In this document: positions 8,095 to 16,669 of the stretch, one piece after another
How positions within the stretch are numbered: the stretch's first letter is position 1
Layout of the letters: every line of letters starts with the position of its first letter
Origin: JAHECW01 sp964641415
Lineage (GTDB): Bacteria > Acidobacteriota > Thermoanaerobaculia > Thermoanaerobaculales > Sulfomarinibacteraceae
Direction of reading: 5' to 3'
Assembly (NCBI GenBank): GCA_964641415.1
Contig: CAZXMW010000002.1
Span: 1 to 64,000 of the forward strand
Length of the DNA: 64,000 nucleotides
The notes under the pieces: model-generated
Seen by the model: only the letters and a program-made list of their open reading frames with translations
Told to the model about the DNA's origin: nothing
The model's database searches: none
Made by a program: the position numbers and the translations under genes

Positions 8095-8706
8095 ATGGAA
8101 GCAACAAAGACGGGTCGAGGCGAGAAACGGCCGCTGATCCTCCGGGCGGCCACCGAGCTCTTCGCCGAGCAGGGATTCGCGGCGGTCCGGGTGGCGGACA
8201 TCGCGGAACGCGCGGGGATCGGCAAGGGCACGGTCTACGAGTACTTCACGTCCAAGGACGAGCTGCTGTTCGCGGTCTTCGAGTGGATGAACGAGGCCAT
8301 CTTCGAGCGGATCAGCGATCAGCTCGCCCCGGGTGGAACCGGCCGGGAGCGGTTGGAGCGGCTGCTCGCTCTCGGCGCCGACATCACCCGCGAGCAGGTC
8401 GAGATGCAGGCGGTGGTGCTGGACTTCTGGGCCGCGTCGCGCGGCACCCGGTCGGAGCAGCGCTACAACGAGTCGTGCCTCGAGACCTTCCGCGCCTACC
8501 GGCGTCTGGTCGCCGAGGTCGTCCGCGAAGGCCAGGCGGCGGGCGAGCTTCGCGCCGAGGCGGACGCCGACGCAGTGGCGACCATGGTGGTCGCCGCCAT
8601 CGACGGGCTCGGCGTCCAGTTCTTCTTCGACCGCAAGATCGACCCGAAACGCACGGTCAGCGGCTTCGGCGCGGTGCTGCTCGACGGTCTCGAGGCCGAC
8701 CGATGA
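8095..8706 (+). CDS. TetR-family transcriptional repressor
   Basis: Likely ligand-responsive repressor of the downstream RND pump. The 203-residue product has the N-terminal TetR helix-turn-helix (AATELFAEQGFAAVRVADIA, then AGIGKGTVYEYFTSKDELL, residues ~16-60) and an all-helical C-terminal ligand domain ending IDGLGVQFFFDRKID. It is the first gene of the operon and its stop overlaps the next start in ATGA (8703-8706). The palindrome at 8062-8077 is the probable self-operator. The ligand cannot be inferred. Confidence 0.92.
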   Translation: MEATKTGRGEKRPLILRAATELFAEQGFAAVRVADIAERAGIGKGTVYEYFTSKDELLFAVFEWMNEAIFERISDQLAPGGTGRERLERLLALGADITREQVEMQAVVLDFWAASRGTRSEQRYNESCLETFRAYRRLVAEVVREGQAAGELRAEADADAVATMVVAAIDGLGVQFFFDRKIDPKRTVSGFGAVLLDGLEADR

Positions 8707-10097
8707 CGCCGGGCAAAGACTCCCCCCGACCCGACCGTCGCAGTCGCGGACGGGAGGCTGCGACGCACCGATGGAGTCGCCGGGTACGACCGGCGCTCGT
8801 GCTGCTGTTGAGCGTCGCCACGGCCCCCGCCCAGATCACCGCAGAGCCGACAACCACCCTCAGGGAGCTCGTCATCTCGGCGCTGGAGACCCATGAGCGG
8901 GTCGAGCTCGCCGACAGCGAGATCCGGCGCGCCGAGGCCGACAAGAGGCTGGCCCGGTCGGCGATCATGCCCCGGCTCGAGCTCAACGGCAGCGCCACCT
9001 TCTACGCCGACGAGCAGGTCCTCGAGCTCGCCCCGGGCGAGGAGTTCGTGCTGCGCCCGTCTGAGGACTGGGGCTGGAGCGCCGACCTCAGGCAGACGCT
9101 GTTCTACGGTCTGCGGCCGTGGCGCGCGAGGAGCATCGCCCGCCTCAACTCCGACATTGCTCAGCTCGACCGGCAGACCACGGTCAACGACCTGACGCTC
9201 GAGGTTGCGGCCGCCTTCTTCACTGCGGTGGCCGCCGAAGAGGCGGTCGAGGTCCGCGCCGCAGCGCTCGAGCAGATCGAGAAACAGCTCCATGTCGCCG
9301 AGCGGCGCCACCAGGTCGGCGAGTCGACCATCGCCGACGTCGCGCGCTGGCGCTCGGAGGTCGCGGCGGCGAAGCAGGCGCACATCATCGCCGCGGGCGA
9401 CGCGGCGCTCGCCCGCAACCGGCTCGTCCGCCTGACCGGAGTCTCCTCGCTCGGGAAGCTCGCCCGGCTCGGGCCGGTGCCGGTGCCGAAGGATGACAGC
9501 AAAGCGCTCGTCGGGCTCGCCTACGACCGGCGGCTCGAGATGCAGACACTGGTTCATCAGCTCGAGGCCGCGGGCTTGTTCGTCAAGCTCGAGAAGGGCG
9601 CCTGGCTGCCCGAGCTCGAGGCCGCCGGCCAGTACGTCCGGCAGAAGGCGGCCTTTCCGTCCAATGACTGGGCATCCCTGATGTTCACCCTGCGCGTGCC
9701 GATCTACGACGGCGGCGTCACCGCCGCCAACGTCGCCAGGGCCAAGGAGGACCTCCGTCAGGTCGAGCTGCTCGATCGCACGATCCGGCGAACCATCGCC
9801 GATCAGGTCGACTCGGCCGCGATCGGGTACGCGGCCGCCGAGGCGGCCCTCGATGCCGCCCGCGAGCGCTCCGTGGCGGCACGCGAGGCCTACCGCCAGG
9901 TCGAGCGCGCCTTCTCGGTCGGCGAGGCGTCGTCGGTGGATCTGCTCGACGCCACGACCGAGACCACGGACGCCGAGAACTCTCACATCATCGCCCGGGC
10001 CCAGCGCGAGTTCCAGGCGATCTCGCTGCGCCACGCCGTCGGCATGCCGCCGCTGCCCGATCTCGACCCCGCCGAGCTCGAGCTCACCGAGGAGTGA
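8703..10097 (+). CDS. TolC-like outer-membrane efflux channel
   Basis: Outer-membrane component of a tripartite RND pump. The 464-residue protein has an export signal with a long basic N-region (about residues 1-46, ending TAPAQ) and two OEP repeats rich in heptad-patterned helix, with the diagnostic FLRPSEDWGWSADLRQTLF-like and PIYDGGVTAANVARAKEDL segments. The C-terminal repeat includes VGEASSVDLLDATTETTDAE, matching the TolC family. Translationally coupled to tetR (ATGA) and followed directly by the membrane-fusion gene. Substrate unknown. Confidence 0.9.
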   Translation: MTPGKDSPRPDRRSRGREAATHRWSRRVRPALVLLLSVATAPAQITAEPTTTLRELVISALETHERVELADSEIRRAEADKRLARSAIMPRLELNGSATFYADEQVLELAPGEEFVLRPSEDWGWSADLRQTLFYGLRPWRARSIARLNSDIAQLDRQTTVNDLTLEVAAAFFTAVAAEEAVEVRAAALEQIEKQLHVAERRHQVGESTIADVARWRSEVAAAKQAHIIAAGDAALARNRLVRLTGVSSLGKLARLGPVPVPKDDSKALVGLAYDRRLEMQTLVHQLEAAGLFVKLEKGAWLPELEAAGQYVRQKAAFPSNDWASLMFTLRVPIYDGGVTAANVARAKEDLRQVELLDRTIRRTIADQVDSAAIGYAAAEAALDAARERSVAAREAYRQVERAFSVGEASSVDLLDATTETTDAENSHIIARAQREFQAISLRHAVGMPPLPDLDPAELELTEE

Positions 10098-10102
10098 ACA
10101 TC

Positions 10103-11209
10103 ATGCAATCCGCAACACGCCGCCTCGCCGCTCCCGCCGCTCTCGTTATTTCGGCGCTCCTCGCCGCTGGCGGATGCCACGGGTCGAGCTCCGACGATCC
10201 GACCGCCGCCGCCGAAACTCTCGAGCAGGCCCTCGCGCCTCGCGAGGTGCGTCTCATCCGCCCCGAGGTTCGGGTTGAACAGCCGTCCATCGACCTGGTC
10301 GGCGAGATTCGCGCGTCCGACACCGTGACGGTGTCGCCCGAGGTCGCGGGCCGCGTCGACCGCGTGCTCGTCGAGGTCGGCGACCGGGTTGCCGCCGGTC
10401 AGCCACTGGTCGAGATCGACCGTGAGACCTTCGCGCTGTACCTCGACCAGGCAAAGGCCGAGGCCGACGCGGCAGAGGCAAGCCTCGGGTTGGCCGAGAA
10501 GGATCTCGAGCGCAAGCGTGACCTGCGCTCCGACGAGACCATCCCACAGGCCACCCTCGACCAGTCGGTGTCGAATCACGACCTCGCCCGGGCGAATCTG
10601 CTGGCCGTCGAGGCCGCCCTCGGCCTGGCCCGACGAAACTTCGAGCGAAGCCTGGTCCGAGCGCCGGCCGCCGGCGCCATCACCGAACGCATGGCGGTCA
10701 CCGGTCAGTGGGCCGACGTCGGCGCGCCGCTGCTCGAGCTCGCCTTCGGCGGCACCATCAAGATCGCGGCCAGGGTGCCCGAGTCGTGGGTCGGCCGATT
10801 CGCCGGCCTCGACACCTTCACCTTCACCGCTGGCGCGGGCGCGACGGTCCGCAGCGCACGGGTCTACAGCTTGCAGCCCGCGGTCCGCGAGGCGAGCCGT
10901 TCGTTCGAGATCGTCGGCACTGCGCCCGACGACGGCGCCCTCAAGCCTGGGATGTTCGCCACCATCCGGTTGACCTCGCCGGAGTCGACTCGAACGCTCT
11001 GGCTGCCGGCGGCGGCGGTCTCGACGTCGGACCTGCCCCAGCTTTTCATGGTCGAGGGCGGCGAGATCGTCTTCCGCAAGGTGCAGACCGGCCGCCGTGA
11101 GGACGGCATGGTCGAGGTCGTGTCCGGGCTCGCCGAGGACGAGCGGGTCGTCGCCGACGTCGCGGGGCTGTCCCGCGGCATCCCGGTCACGATCGTACCG
11201 AGTTCTTAG
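10103..11209 (+). CDS. RND efflux periplasmic adaptor lipoprotein
   Basis: Membrane-fusion protein linking the RND pump and the TolC-like channel. The 368-residue product begins with a signal and a probable lipobox (LLAAGGC). Domains in order: lipoyl half-motif with VSPEVAGRVDRVLVEVGDRV and GQPLVEID, a helical hairpin (about residues 100-165), the second lipoyl half (RAPAAGAITERMAVTGQWADVGAPL), then beta-barrel and membrane-proximal domains. ATG 10103 is chosen for its GAGGAG site eight bases upstream; GTG 10094 is in frame and overlaps the tolC stop. Its own stop codon TAG lies inside the first heptad of the repeat at 11206. Confidence 0.9.
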   Translation: MQSATRRLAAPAALVISALLAAGGCHGSSSDDPTAAAETLEQALAPREVRLIRPEVRVEQPSIDLVGEIRASDTVTVSPEVAGRVDRVLVEVGDRVAAGQPLVEIDRETFALYLDQAKAEADAAEASLGLAEKDLERKRDLRSDETIPQATLDQSVSNHDLARANLLAVEAALGLARRNFERSLVRAPAAGAITERMAVTGQWADVGAPLLELAFGGTIKIAARVPESWVGRFAGLDTFTFTAGAGATVRSARVYSLQPAVREASRSFEIVGTAPDDGALKPGMFATIRLTSPESTRTLWLPAAAVSTSDLPQLFMVEGGEIVFRKVQTGRREDGMVEVVSGLAEDERVVADVAGLSRGIPVTIVPSS

Positions 11210-11292
11210 TTTTTAGTTTTTAGTTTTTAGTTATGGGAAGAACTCGGAGACCTGCGATGGAAGTCAAAACTCAAAACTCAAAACTCAAAACT
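11206..11292. repeat. Heptad-arm inverted repeat, copy 2
   Basis: Left arm: four AGTTTTT heptads (11206-11232). Right arm: TGCGATGGAAGT followed by four CAAAACT heptads (to 11292), the near-complement of the left. The adaptor gene's TAG is part of the first heptad, and the element fills the 109 bases before the pump gene. A second GCGATGGG occurs at 11304. Confidence 0.75.
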
Positions 11293-11318
11293 GCGCTCGC
11301 TCCGCGATGGGATCGACC

Positions 11319-14300
11319 ATGAACCTCTACGACATCGCAATCCGTCGCCCGGTGTTCACCGTCATGCTGATGCTCGCCCTGGTGGTCTTCGGTATCCTGG
11401 GCTACTCCAGCCTGCCCGTCAACCTGCTGCCGTCCATCGAGTTTCCCATGGTCACCGTGGTCACGCTGCTGCCGGGCGCCTCGCCCGAGGTCATGGAGTC
11501 CGACGTCACCGACGTCATCGAGACCGCGGTCAACACCATCGAGGGCATCGACCAGTTGACCTCGTACTCGGGTCAGGGCGTGTCCCAGGTCACGGTCATG
11601 TTCACCGCCGAGCGCGACGTCGACATCGCCGCCCAGGACGTCCGCGATAAGGTCTCGGGCGCCGTCGGCCAGCTGCCCCTCGACGCCGAGCCGCCCGTCG
11701 TCCAGAAGTTCGACGTCAACACCCAGCCCATGCTGTGGATGGCCCTGGCCGGGCTCGACCCGCGCGAGCTGTCGGACTACGCCGACCAGGTGGTCAAGCC
11801 CAAGCTGCAGGCGGTTCCCGGCGTCGGCAATGTCATCGTTCCCGGCTTCCGCGAACCCATGATCCGGATCTGGATCGACCGCGACAGGCTCGCCGCCCAC
11901 CGGTTGAGCGTCAACGACGTCATCGTCGCCCTCAACCGCGAGAACCTGGAGCTGCCAGGCGGCTTCATCGAGGGCCCGCGAACCGAGCTCGCGGTGCGCA
12001 ACCTCGGTCTCTTCGAGTCGGTCGACGACTTCAACCGGATGATCATCACCACCGTCGACGGCCGGCCGATCCGACTCGAAGACGTCGGATTCACCCAGCT
12101 CGGCGTCGGCGACGAGCGGGGCATGGCGCGCTACAACCTCACCCCCACCCTGGGTCTCGGCGTCGCGCCCCGTTCCGGGGCCAACCTGGTCGACGTCAAC
12201 CGAGCCGCTCGCGAGCGTATGGACGAGCTCGCCGAGGACTTCCCCCCCGGCCTGTTCTACGACGTCGCCTTCGACGGCACCGAGTACGTCGAGCGGTCGA
12301 TCGACAACGTACAGATCGACATCGTCTACGGCGCAGCCCTCGCGATTCTGGTGGTCTTCGTCTTCCTGCGGTCGTGGCGGTCGACCTTCATCGTGTCCCT
12401 CGCCATCCCGACCTCCCTGGTTGCCACCTTCGGTTTCATGCGGATCTTCGGCTTCTCTCTCAACAACCTCACCACCCTCGCCCTGGCGCTCTCGGTAGGT
12501 GTGGTGATCGACGACGCCATCGTCGTGCTCGAGAACATCTTCCGCCACCAGGAGGAGGGGGAGAGCCCGTTCGCCGCAGCCATCTCGGGTACGCGCGAGA
12601 TCGCCCTCGCCGCCATGGCCGCCACCTTCGCCATCGCCGCGGTGTTCATCCCGGTGGCCTACATGAAGGGCATGATCGGCCAGTTCCTCTTCGAGTTCGG
12701 GATCTCGGTGGCGGCGGCGATTTTGATCTCGCTGTTCGTCGCGCTCACCTTGACCCCCATGCTGTGCTCGCGAATCCTCACGGTGGCGCCCAAGCACGGA
12801 CGCCTGTACGAGGTCCTCGAAGGCGGCTTCAAGGCGCTCGAGCATTCCTACGCCCGCGCCCTCGACTGGGTGCTGAAACACAAGATCATCACCCTCGTGA
12901 CCACCACCGCGGTGCTGCTGTCGAGCTTCGCCCTGGTGCCCTTCATCGGCGCCGAGTTCGCACCCGCCGAGGACATGTCGTCGTTCATGATCACGGTCGA
13001 GGCCCCCGTCGGCACCTCGCTTCCAGCCATGGACCGCAAGATGCAGGAGGTCGAGCGGATCGTGCTCAACCAGCCCGAGATCCGCTCCGGCTTCGCCGCT
13101 CTCGACATCGAGGAACGTGGCCAGGTCAACTCGGGGATCATGTTCCTGCGCATGTTCAAACCGGACCAGCGCGATGCGACCCAGCAGGAGGTCGTTCAAC
13201 GGCTGCGCCGCGAGCTCGCAGAGGTCGAAGGACTGCGGTCCGCGGTCATCGAGTTCAGCTTCTACAACGTCGGCGGAGAGGGCGGCGAGAAGGCCCTGGC
13301 CTACTCGATCCGCGGGCCCGACCTCGCCGAGCTCGACCGCATCGGCCGCCGGGTCGTCGAGCGGCTCGAGGCCACGCCCGGATTCGTCGATCTGGACATC
13401 AACCTCGACCTCGAGCAGCCCCAGCTCTTCGTCACCGTCGACCGGGCGCGCGCCGCGGACCTCGGTCTCGACGCCACGACGATCTACGAAACCGTGTACG
13501 CCCTGATCGCGGGCCGTGAGGTCGGATCGTTCACCGACCGGGGCAAGCGCTACGACGTTCGGATCAAGGTCCACCCGTCCCAGGCCAGGACGCCGGAGGA
13601 CATCGGCCGGCTCGAAGTGCGCACGCCGTCGGGCGAGATGGTCCGCCTCGACTCGATGGTCAGCATCGAACACGGGCTGGGGCCGATCAACGTCAACCGC
13701 ACCGACCGCGAACGCAGCGTGCTGCTGACCGCGAATCTCGAGGGCGTGCCGCTCAACCGTGCGCTGGAAACCGTGGACGGGGTCCTCGCCGAGGAGCTCC
13801 CGGAGAGCTACCATGCCCAGCCCACCGGGCAGGCCGAGGAGTTCGCCGAGTCGATGAACTCTCTGCTCTTCGCTCTCGGCCTCGCGGTGCTCATCGTCTA
13901 CATGCTGCTGGCGAGCCAGTTCGACTCGCTCATCCATCCGTTCACCATCATGTTCGCGCTTCCGCCGGCTCTCGTCGGCGCGCTGCTGGCGCTGTTCGTC
14001 ACCGGCTACACGATCAACATCATGTCGGTGATCGGTATTATTCTCTTGTTCGGACTCGTGACCAAAAACTCGATCCTGCTGGTCGACCTGACGATCCAGA
14101 AGCAGGAGACCGGGCTCGATCGCGAGGCCGCGCTCCGGCTCGCCTGCCCGATCCGACTGCGACCGATCCTGATGACCGCGGTGTCGATGATCTTCGGCGT
14201 GCTGCCGGTGGCGCTCGCGCTCGGCGAAGGCGGCGAGGCCCGCGCGCCCATGGCGGTCGCCACCGCAGGCGGCATGATCACCTCGACGATCCTGACCCTG

Positions 14301-14405
14301 TTCCTGGTGCCCGTGGTCTATGCCTACCTGGACCGGGTCGCGACTCGGCTGCGCGGCCATGAGTCGCGGTCTCGGTTGGAGTCGGTGGAGGAAGTTGAAA
14401 GTTGA
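11319..14405 (+). CDS. RND efflux pump inner-membrane transporter (HAE1/AcrB type)
   Basis: Proton-driven drug or lipid exporter of the AcrB/MdtB class. The 1,028-residue length and layout fit: MNLYDIAIRRPVF start, TM1, periplasmic pore domain (TLLPGASPEVMESDV), then TM2-TM6 with ALSVGVVIDDAIVVLENI carrying the proton-relay Asp pair in TM4, a second periplasmic loop and TM7-TM12 with GLVTKNSILLVD. ATG 11319 gives the family N-terminus; ATG 11307 adds four residues. Neither has a strong ribosome site, and the repeat at 11206 separates it from the adaptor. Inner membrane, trimeric by family knowledge. Confidence 0.93.
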   Translation: MNLYDIAIRRPVFTVMLMLALVVFGILGYSSLPVNLLPSIEFPMVTVVTLLPGASPEVMESDVTDVIETAVNTIEGIDQLTSYSGQGVSQVTVMFTAERDVDIAAQDVRDKVSGAVGQLPLDAEPPVVQKFDVNTQPMLWMALAGLDPRELSDYADQVVKPKLQAVPGVGNVIVPGFREPMIRIWIDRDRLAAHRLSVNDVIVALNRENLELPGGFIEGPRTELAVRNLGLFESVDDFNRMIITTVDGRPIRLEDVGFTQLGVGDERGMARYNLTPTLGLGVAPRSGANLVDVNRAARERMDELAEDFPPGLFYDVAFDGTEYVERSIDNVQIDIVYGAALAILVVFVFLRSWRSTFIVSLAIPTSLVATFGFMRIFGFSLNNLTTLALALSVGVVIDDAIVVLENIFRHQEEGESPFAAAISGTREIALAAMAATFAIAAVFIPVAYMKGMIGQFLFEFGISVAAAILISLFVALTLTPMLCSRILTVAPKHGRLYEVLEGGFKALEHSYARALDWVLKHKIITLVTTTAVLLSSFALVPFIGAEFAPAEDMSSFMITVEAPVGTSLPAMDRKMQEVERIVLNQPEIRSGFAALDIEERGQVNSGIMFLRMFKPDQRDATQQEVVQRLRRELAEVEGLRSAVIEFSFYNVGGEGGEKALAYSIRGPDLAELDRIGRRVVERLEATPGFVDLDINLDLEQPQLFVTVDRARAADLGLDATTIYETVYALIAGREVGSFTDRGKRYDVRIKVHPSQARTPEDIGRLEVRTPSGEMVRLDSMVSIEHGLGPINVNRTDRERSVLLTANLEGVPLNRALETVDGVLAEELPESYHAQPTGQAEEFAESMNSLLFALGLAVLIVYMLLASQFDSLIHPFTIMFALPPALVGALLALFVTGYTINIMSVIGIILLFGLVTKNSILLVDLTIQKQETGLDREAALRLACPIRLRPILMTAVSMIFGVLPVALALGEGGEARAPMAVATAGGMITSTILTLFLVPVVYAYLDRVATRLRGHESRSRLESVEEVES

Positions 14406-14496
14406 GAGTTGGGGGTGCTGAAGGCCCCCGTCCACTCGGACGCTGTCGCTGCCCTGCTCGCTGACGCTGCTCCTGTTCCTGCCGCTGTCGCTGTCG

Positions 14497-14715
14497 TCGG
14501 ACTCGGTCTCGGACATGGACTCGGACACGGACACGGATGCGGACACGGACTCGGACTCGGACTCGGACTCGGACTCGGACACGGATACGGATACGGACAC
14601 GGACACGGATACGGACACGGACACGGATACGGATACGGATACGGACACGGATACGGATACGGATACGGACACGGATACGGATACGGATACGGATACGGAT
14701 ACGGACTCGGACTCG
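14497..14715. repeat. Hexanucleotide array (CGGACT/CGGACA/CGGATA)n
   Basis: About 36 consecutive 6-base units of form (T/A/G)CGGA(C/T). One reading frame gives Asp-Ser/Asp-Thr repeats and remains open into the lipoprotein gene at 15106, but there is no independent gene start. The stretch just before (14439-14496) is built from GCTGTC/GCTGCC words. It fills most of the 405 bases between the pump gene and 14811. Confidence 0.9.
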
Positions 14716-14810
14716 AGGAGAAGGGCGAGCGAAACGCGCCTTTGCATATTCCGGCCTGACAACCCACATTGGAGGCAGAGACAGCCCGGTTGGGGCTGGG
14801 GGAGGCGGCC

Positions 14811-14999
14811 ATGGCGACCGAGATCGAGCGCACCGTGGTCGTGTGTGCTATGTGCGGCGAGGAGTACGCGACGTGGAGCGGCGTCGGTCTCGAGGTCCTC
14901 GGCCCCGACCCGTGCCCGACGTGCGGATTCATCCCGACGAGCGATCCTCGGGCGTACAGCGAAGGGCTCGTCGAACCGCTCGACGACGACGACCGCTGA
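14811..14999 (+). CDS. Small zinc-ribbon-like protein, 62 aa
   Basis: The product begins MATEIERTVVVCAMCGEEY and has two CxxC pairs (CAMC and CPTC, about 30 residues apart), the layout of a small zinc ribbon or rubredoxin-like fold. The rest is acidic, ending in a run of Asp. ATG 14811 has GGAGG six bases upstream; an in-frame TTG at 14769 is less likely. It lies after the hexamer array and before the DsrE-like lipoprotein, same strand. Family not identified; metal binding is inferred from the Cys pairs only. Confidence 0.6.
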   Translation: MATEIERTVVVCAMCGEEYATWSGVGLEVLGPDPCPTCGFIPTSDPRAYSEGLVEPLDDDDR

Positions 15000-15105
15000 C
15001 ATTCGCGCGCTCCGAGCGGTTCAACACGATTTCGAAGATGCTAGAGTGCCGCTGTCAAATGCGAGTGTTTCCAGTAATATGAACTCTTGCTCAATGGAGG
15101 AATCA

Positions 15106-15567
15106 ATGCGCACTGCTCTGATCATCGTGACCGCCGGCGGCCTCTTTCTTTCGATGCTCTCCTGCGCTGCGCCCCACAGCCACGAAGCCCTCGTCGAACC
15201 GGCACCGCCGCCGCGGGACGGAGTCTTCATCCACGTCTCCGCCGGTCCCGAGGATCCCCATCGGGTGCTCATGGCGCTGCGGATGGCCGAGCTCATGGCG
15301 GCCGACCGTGACGTTCTGGTCTACTTCGACATCAAGGGCATCGAGGTCGTCCTGGCCGACGCCCCCGATCTCGAGTATGCCGAGTTCCCGCCATCGTCCA
15401 GCCAGCTGGCCAAGCTCACCGAGAAGGGCGTGCCTCTGTACGCCTGCCCGGGGTGCCTGGCCGCTGCCGGCAAAACGACGGAGGACCTCGCCGACGGTAT
15501 CCGTGTTGCAGACAAGGATGCTTTCTTCGGCTTCACCGAAGGCAGGATTTTGACCCTGGACTACTGA
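15106..15567 (+). CDS. DsrE-like lipoprotein/secreted protein
   Basis: Family match is to DsrE/DsrF-like small sulfur-relay folds: GVFIHVSAGPEDPHRVLMAL, then DVLVYFDIKGIEVVL, then a conserved-type Cys in GVPLYACPGCLAAAG. The 153-residue protein has a signal segment ending LSMLSC, a possible though atypical lipobox, so it is probably exported rather than cytosolic. GGAGG at 15096-15100 fixes ATG 15106; ATG 15094 is inside that site. Possible persulfide or redox role (inference from the fold and the CPGC pair). Neighbouring zinc-ribbon gene is 106 bases upstream. Confidence 0.65.
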   Translation: MRTALIIVTAGGLFLSMLSCAAPHSHEALVEPAPPPRDGVFIHVSAGPEDPHRVLMALRMAELMAADRDVLVYFDIKGIEVVLADAPDLEYAEFPPSSSQLAKLTEKGVPLYACPGCLAAAGKTTEDLADGIRVADKDAFFGFTEGRILTLDY

Positions 15568-15714
15568 CGCGGCACCGGGCCGCCCGACCGGACTCCGACC
15601 ATCGCGACGGCATCGCTCGAGCCCGTCGTGGTCGCCGCTCCGTCACGGACATCCCGAGATCTCCCTCCGAGTTCACTTCGACGCGAGGGTTCGCCCAGTG
15701 GACGCGCTCGTGCG

Positions 15715-16527
15715 ATGATTCTCTCGATGCCGCCCACCGTCCCCCGCCCCCTGGTACCGATCCTCAACGAGTTCGCCGACGTGGCCGGGCGCCTCTGGGA
15801 GCTCGGGTGGGCCGAGGCCAGCGCGGGCAACATCTCGGCCGACGTCACCGCCCTGCTGAGGTACCCGCCGACCCGGGGTCGCTCGGAGCTCCAGCTCCCC
15901 CGGCCGCTGCCGGTCCTCGGTGGCCGCCGCTACCTGGTCACCGCAACGGGCTCCCGCTTCCGCGAGCTGGCTCGGTCGCCCGAGGACAAGGTTCGCCTGG
16001 TCGAGGTCTCGGACGACGGCAGGCGGGCCACCTGGAGCGGGCTGGTTTGGCAGCCCGCCGAGGTCCGGCCCACCTCCGAGCTTGCGAGTCACCTCGAGAT
16101 CTTCGCCGCTCTCGGCGAGGCCGCCTCCCCGAGCCGCGCCGTTCTCCACACCCACGCCACCCACCTCGCGACGCTGAGCCACCTCGAGCGCTGCGCCGAC
16201 GCCGACGAACTCAACCGGCTGCTGTGGTCGACCCACCCCGAGTCGAAGATCTTCGCGCCCCGGGGCGTCACCCTGCTCCCCTACCTGCTGCCGGGCTCGT
16301 CCGAGCTCGGGGTGGCCACGGCCCGAGCGGTGCGCTCGGGCGCCGACACCGTCCTTTGGCGCTACCACGGCTGCATCGCCCACGCCGTCGACGCCGCCAC
16401 CGCCCTCGACCGGATTCACGTCCTCGACAAGGCGGCCGACATGGTGCTCCAGTGCATGGCGACCGGCGAGCCGTGGGAGGGCCTCGACCGCACCCAGCTC
16501 GCCGAGCTCGCCCGCTTCGGTCGTTGA
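15715..16527 (+). CDS. Class II aldolase, rhamnulose-1-phosphate aldolase-like
   Basis: Class II (zinc) aldolase/adducin fold. Over about 270 residues the order matches RhaD: LGWAEASAGNISADV near the start (phosphate-binding region), VTATGSRFRELA, then the HTHATHL metal-ligand pair, APRGVTLLPYLLPGSSELG and WRYHGCIAHAVDAATALDRI with the third ligand His. RhaD splits rhamnulose-1-phosphate to dihydroxyacetone phosphate and lactaldehyde. No rhamnose kinase or isomerase is nearby, so the substrate is not certain. ATG 15715 and ATG 15727 are both possible; neither has a good ribosome site. Confidence 0.8.
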   Translation: MILSMPPTVPRPLVPILNEFADVAGRLWELGWAEASAGNISADVTALLRYPPTRGRSELQLPRPLPVLGGRRYLVTATGSRFRELARSPEDKVRLVEVSDDGRRATWSGLVWQPAEVRPTSELASHLEIFAALGEAASPSRAVLHTHATHLATLSHLERCADADELNRLLWSTHPESKIFAPRGVTLLPYLLPGSSELGVATARAVRSGADTVLWRYHGCIAHAVDAATALDRIHVLDKAADMVLQCMATGEPWEGLDRTQLAELARFGR

Positions 16528-16597
16528 ACCGCAAAGACGCGAGGTACGCCAGGACATCGCAGTTCATCGCGGAGGCGCGGAGCCGCAGAGGGAGTCC
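16527..16597. repeat. CGCAAAGACGCGAGG-type intergenic repeat
   Basis: Begins at the aldolase stop: AACCGCAAAGACGCGAGG, then ACATCGCAGTTCATCGC, then GGAGGCGCGGAGCCGCAGAGG. Word content matches the left flank of the composite repeat at 7421. Two purine-rich arms lie in direct rather than inverted order. Confidence 0.5.
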
Positions 16598-16669
16598 GAT
16601 CCACCGTGATTTTCGTTGGTGATCGACGTACAATCCACTGGCTCGATCTCTGTTGGACGGGAGAACGCA

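Noticed and set aside
14497..14715. CRISPR array
   Set aside because: Units are 6 bases with no spacers, and no cas gene is present. The heptad arrays fail for the same reason.
11271..15002. Very long minus-strand open frame opposite the RND pump
   Set aside because: It is antisense to a clear RND gene and has low-complexity Ser-Val runs from the hexamer array; such frames are expected in GC-rich DNA.
14515..15567. Plus-strand frame with Asp-Ser/Asp-Thr repeats running into the DsrE-like protein
   Set aside because: No ribosome site at its ATG, the repeat has no fixed frame at other loci, and the DsrE-like gene has its own GGAGG and signal peptide.
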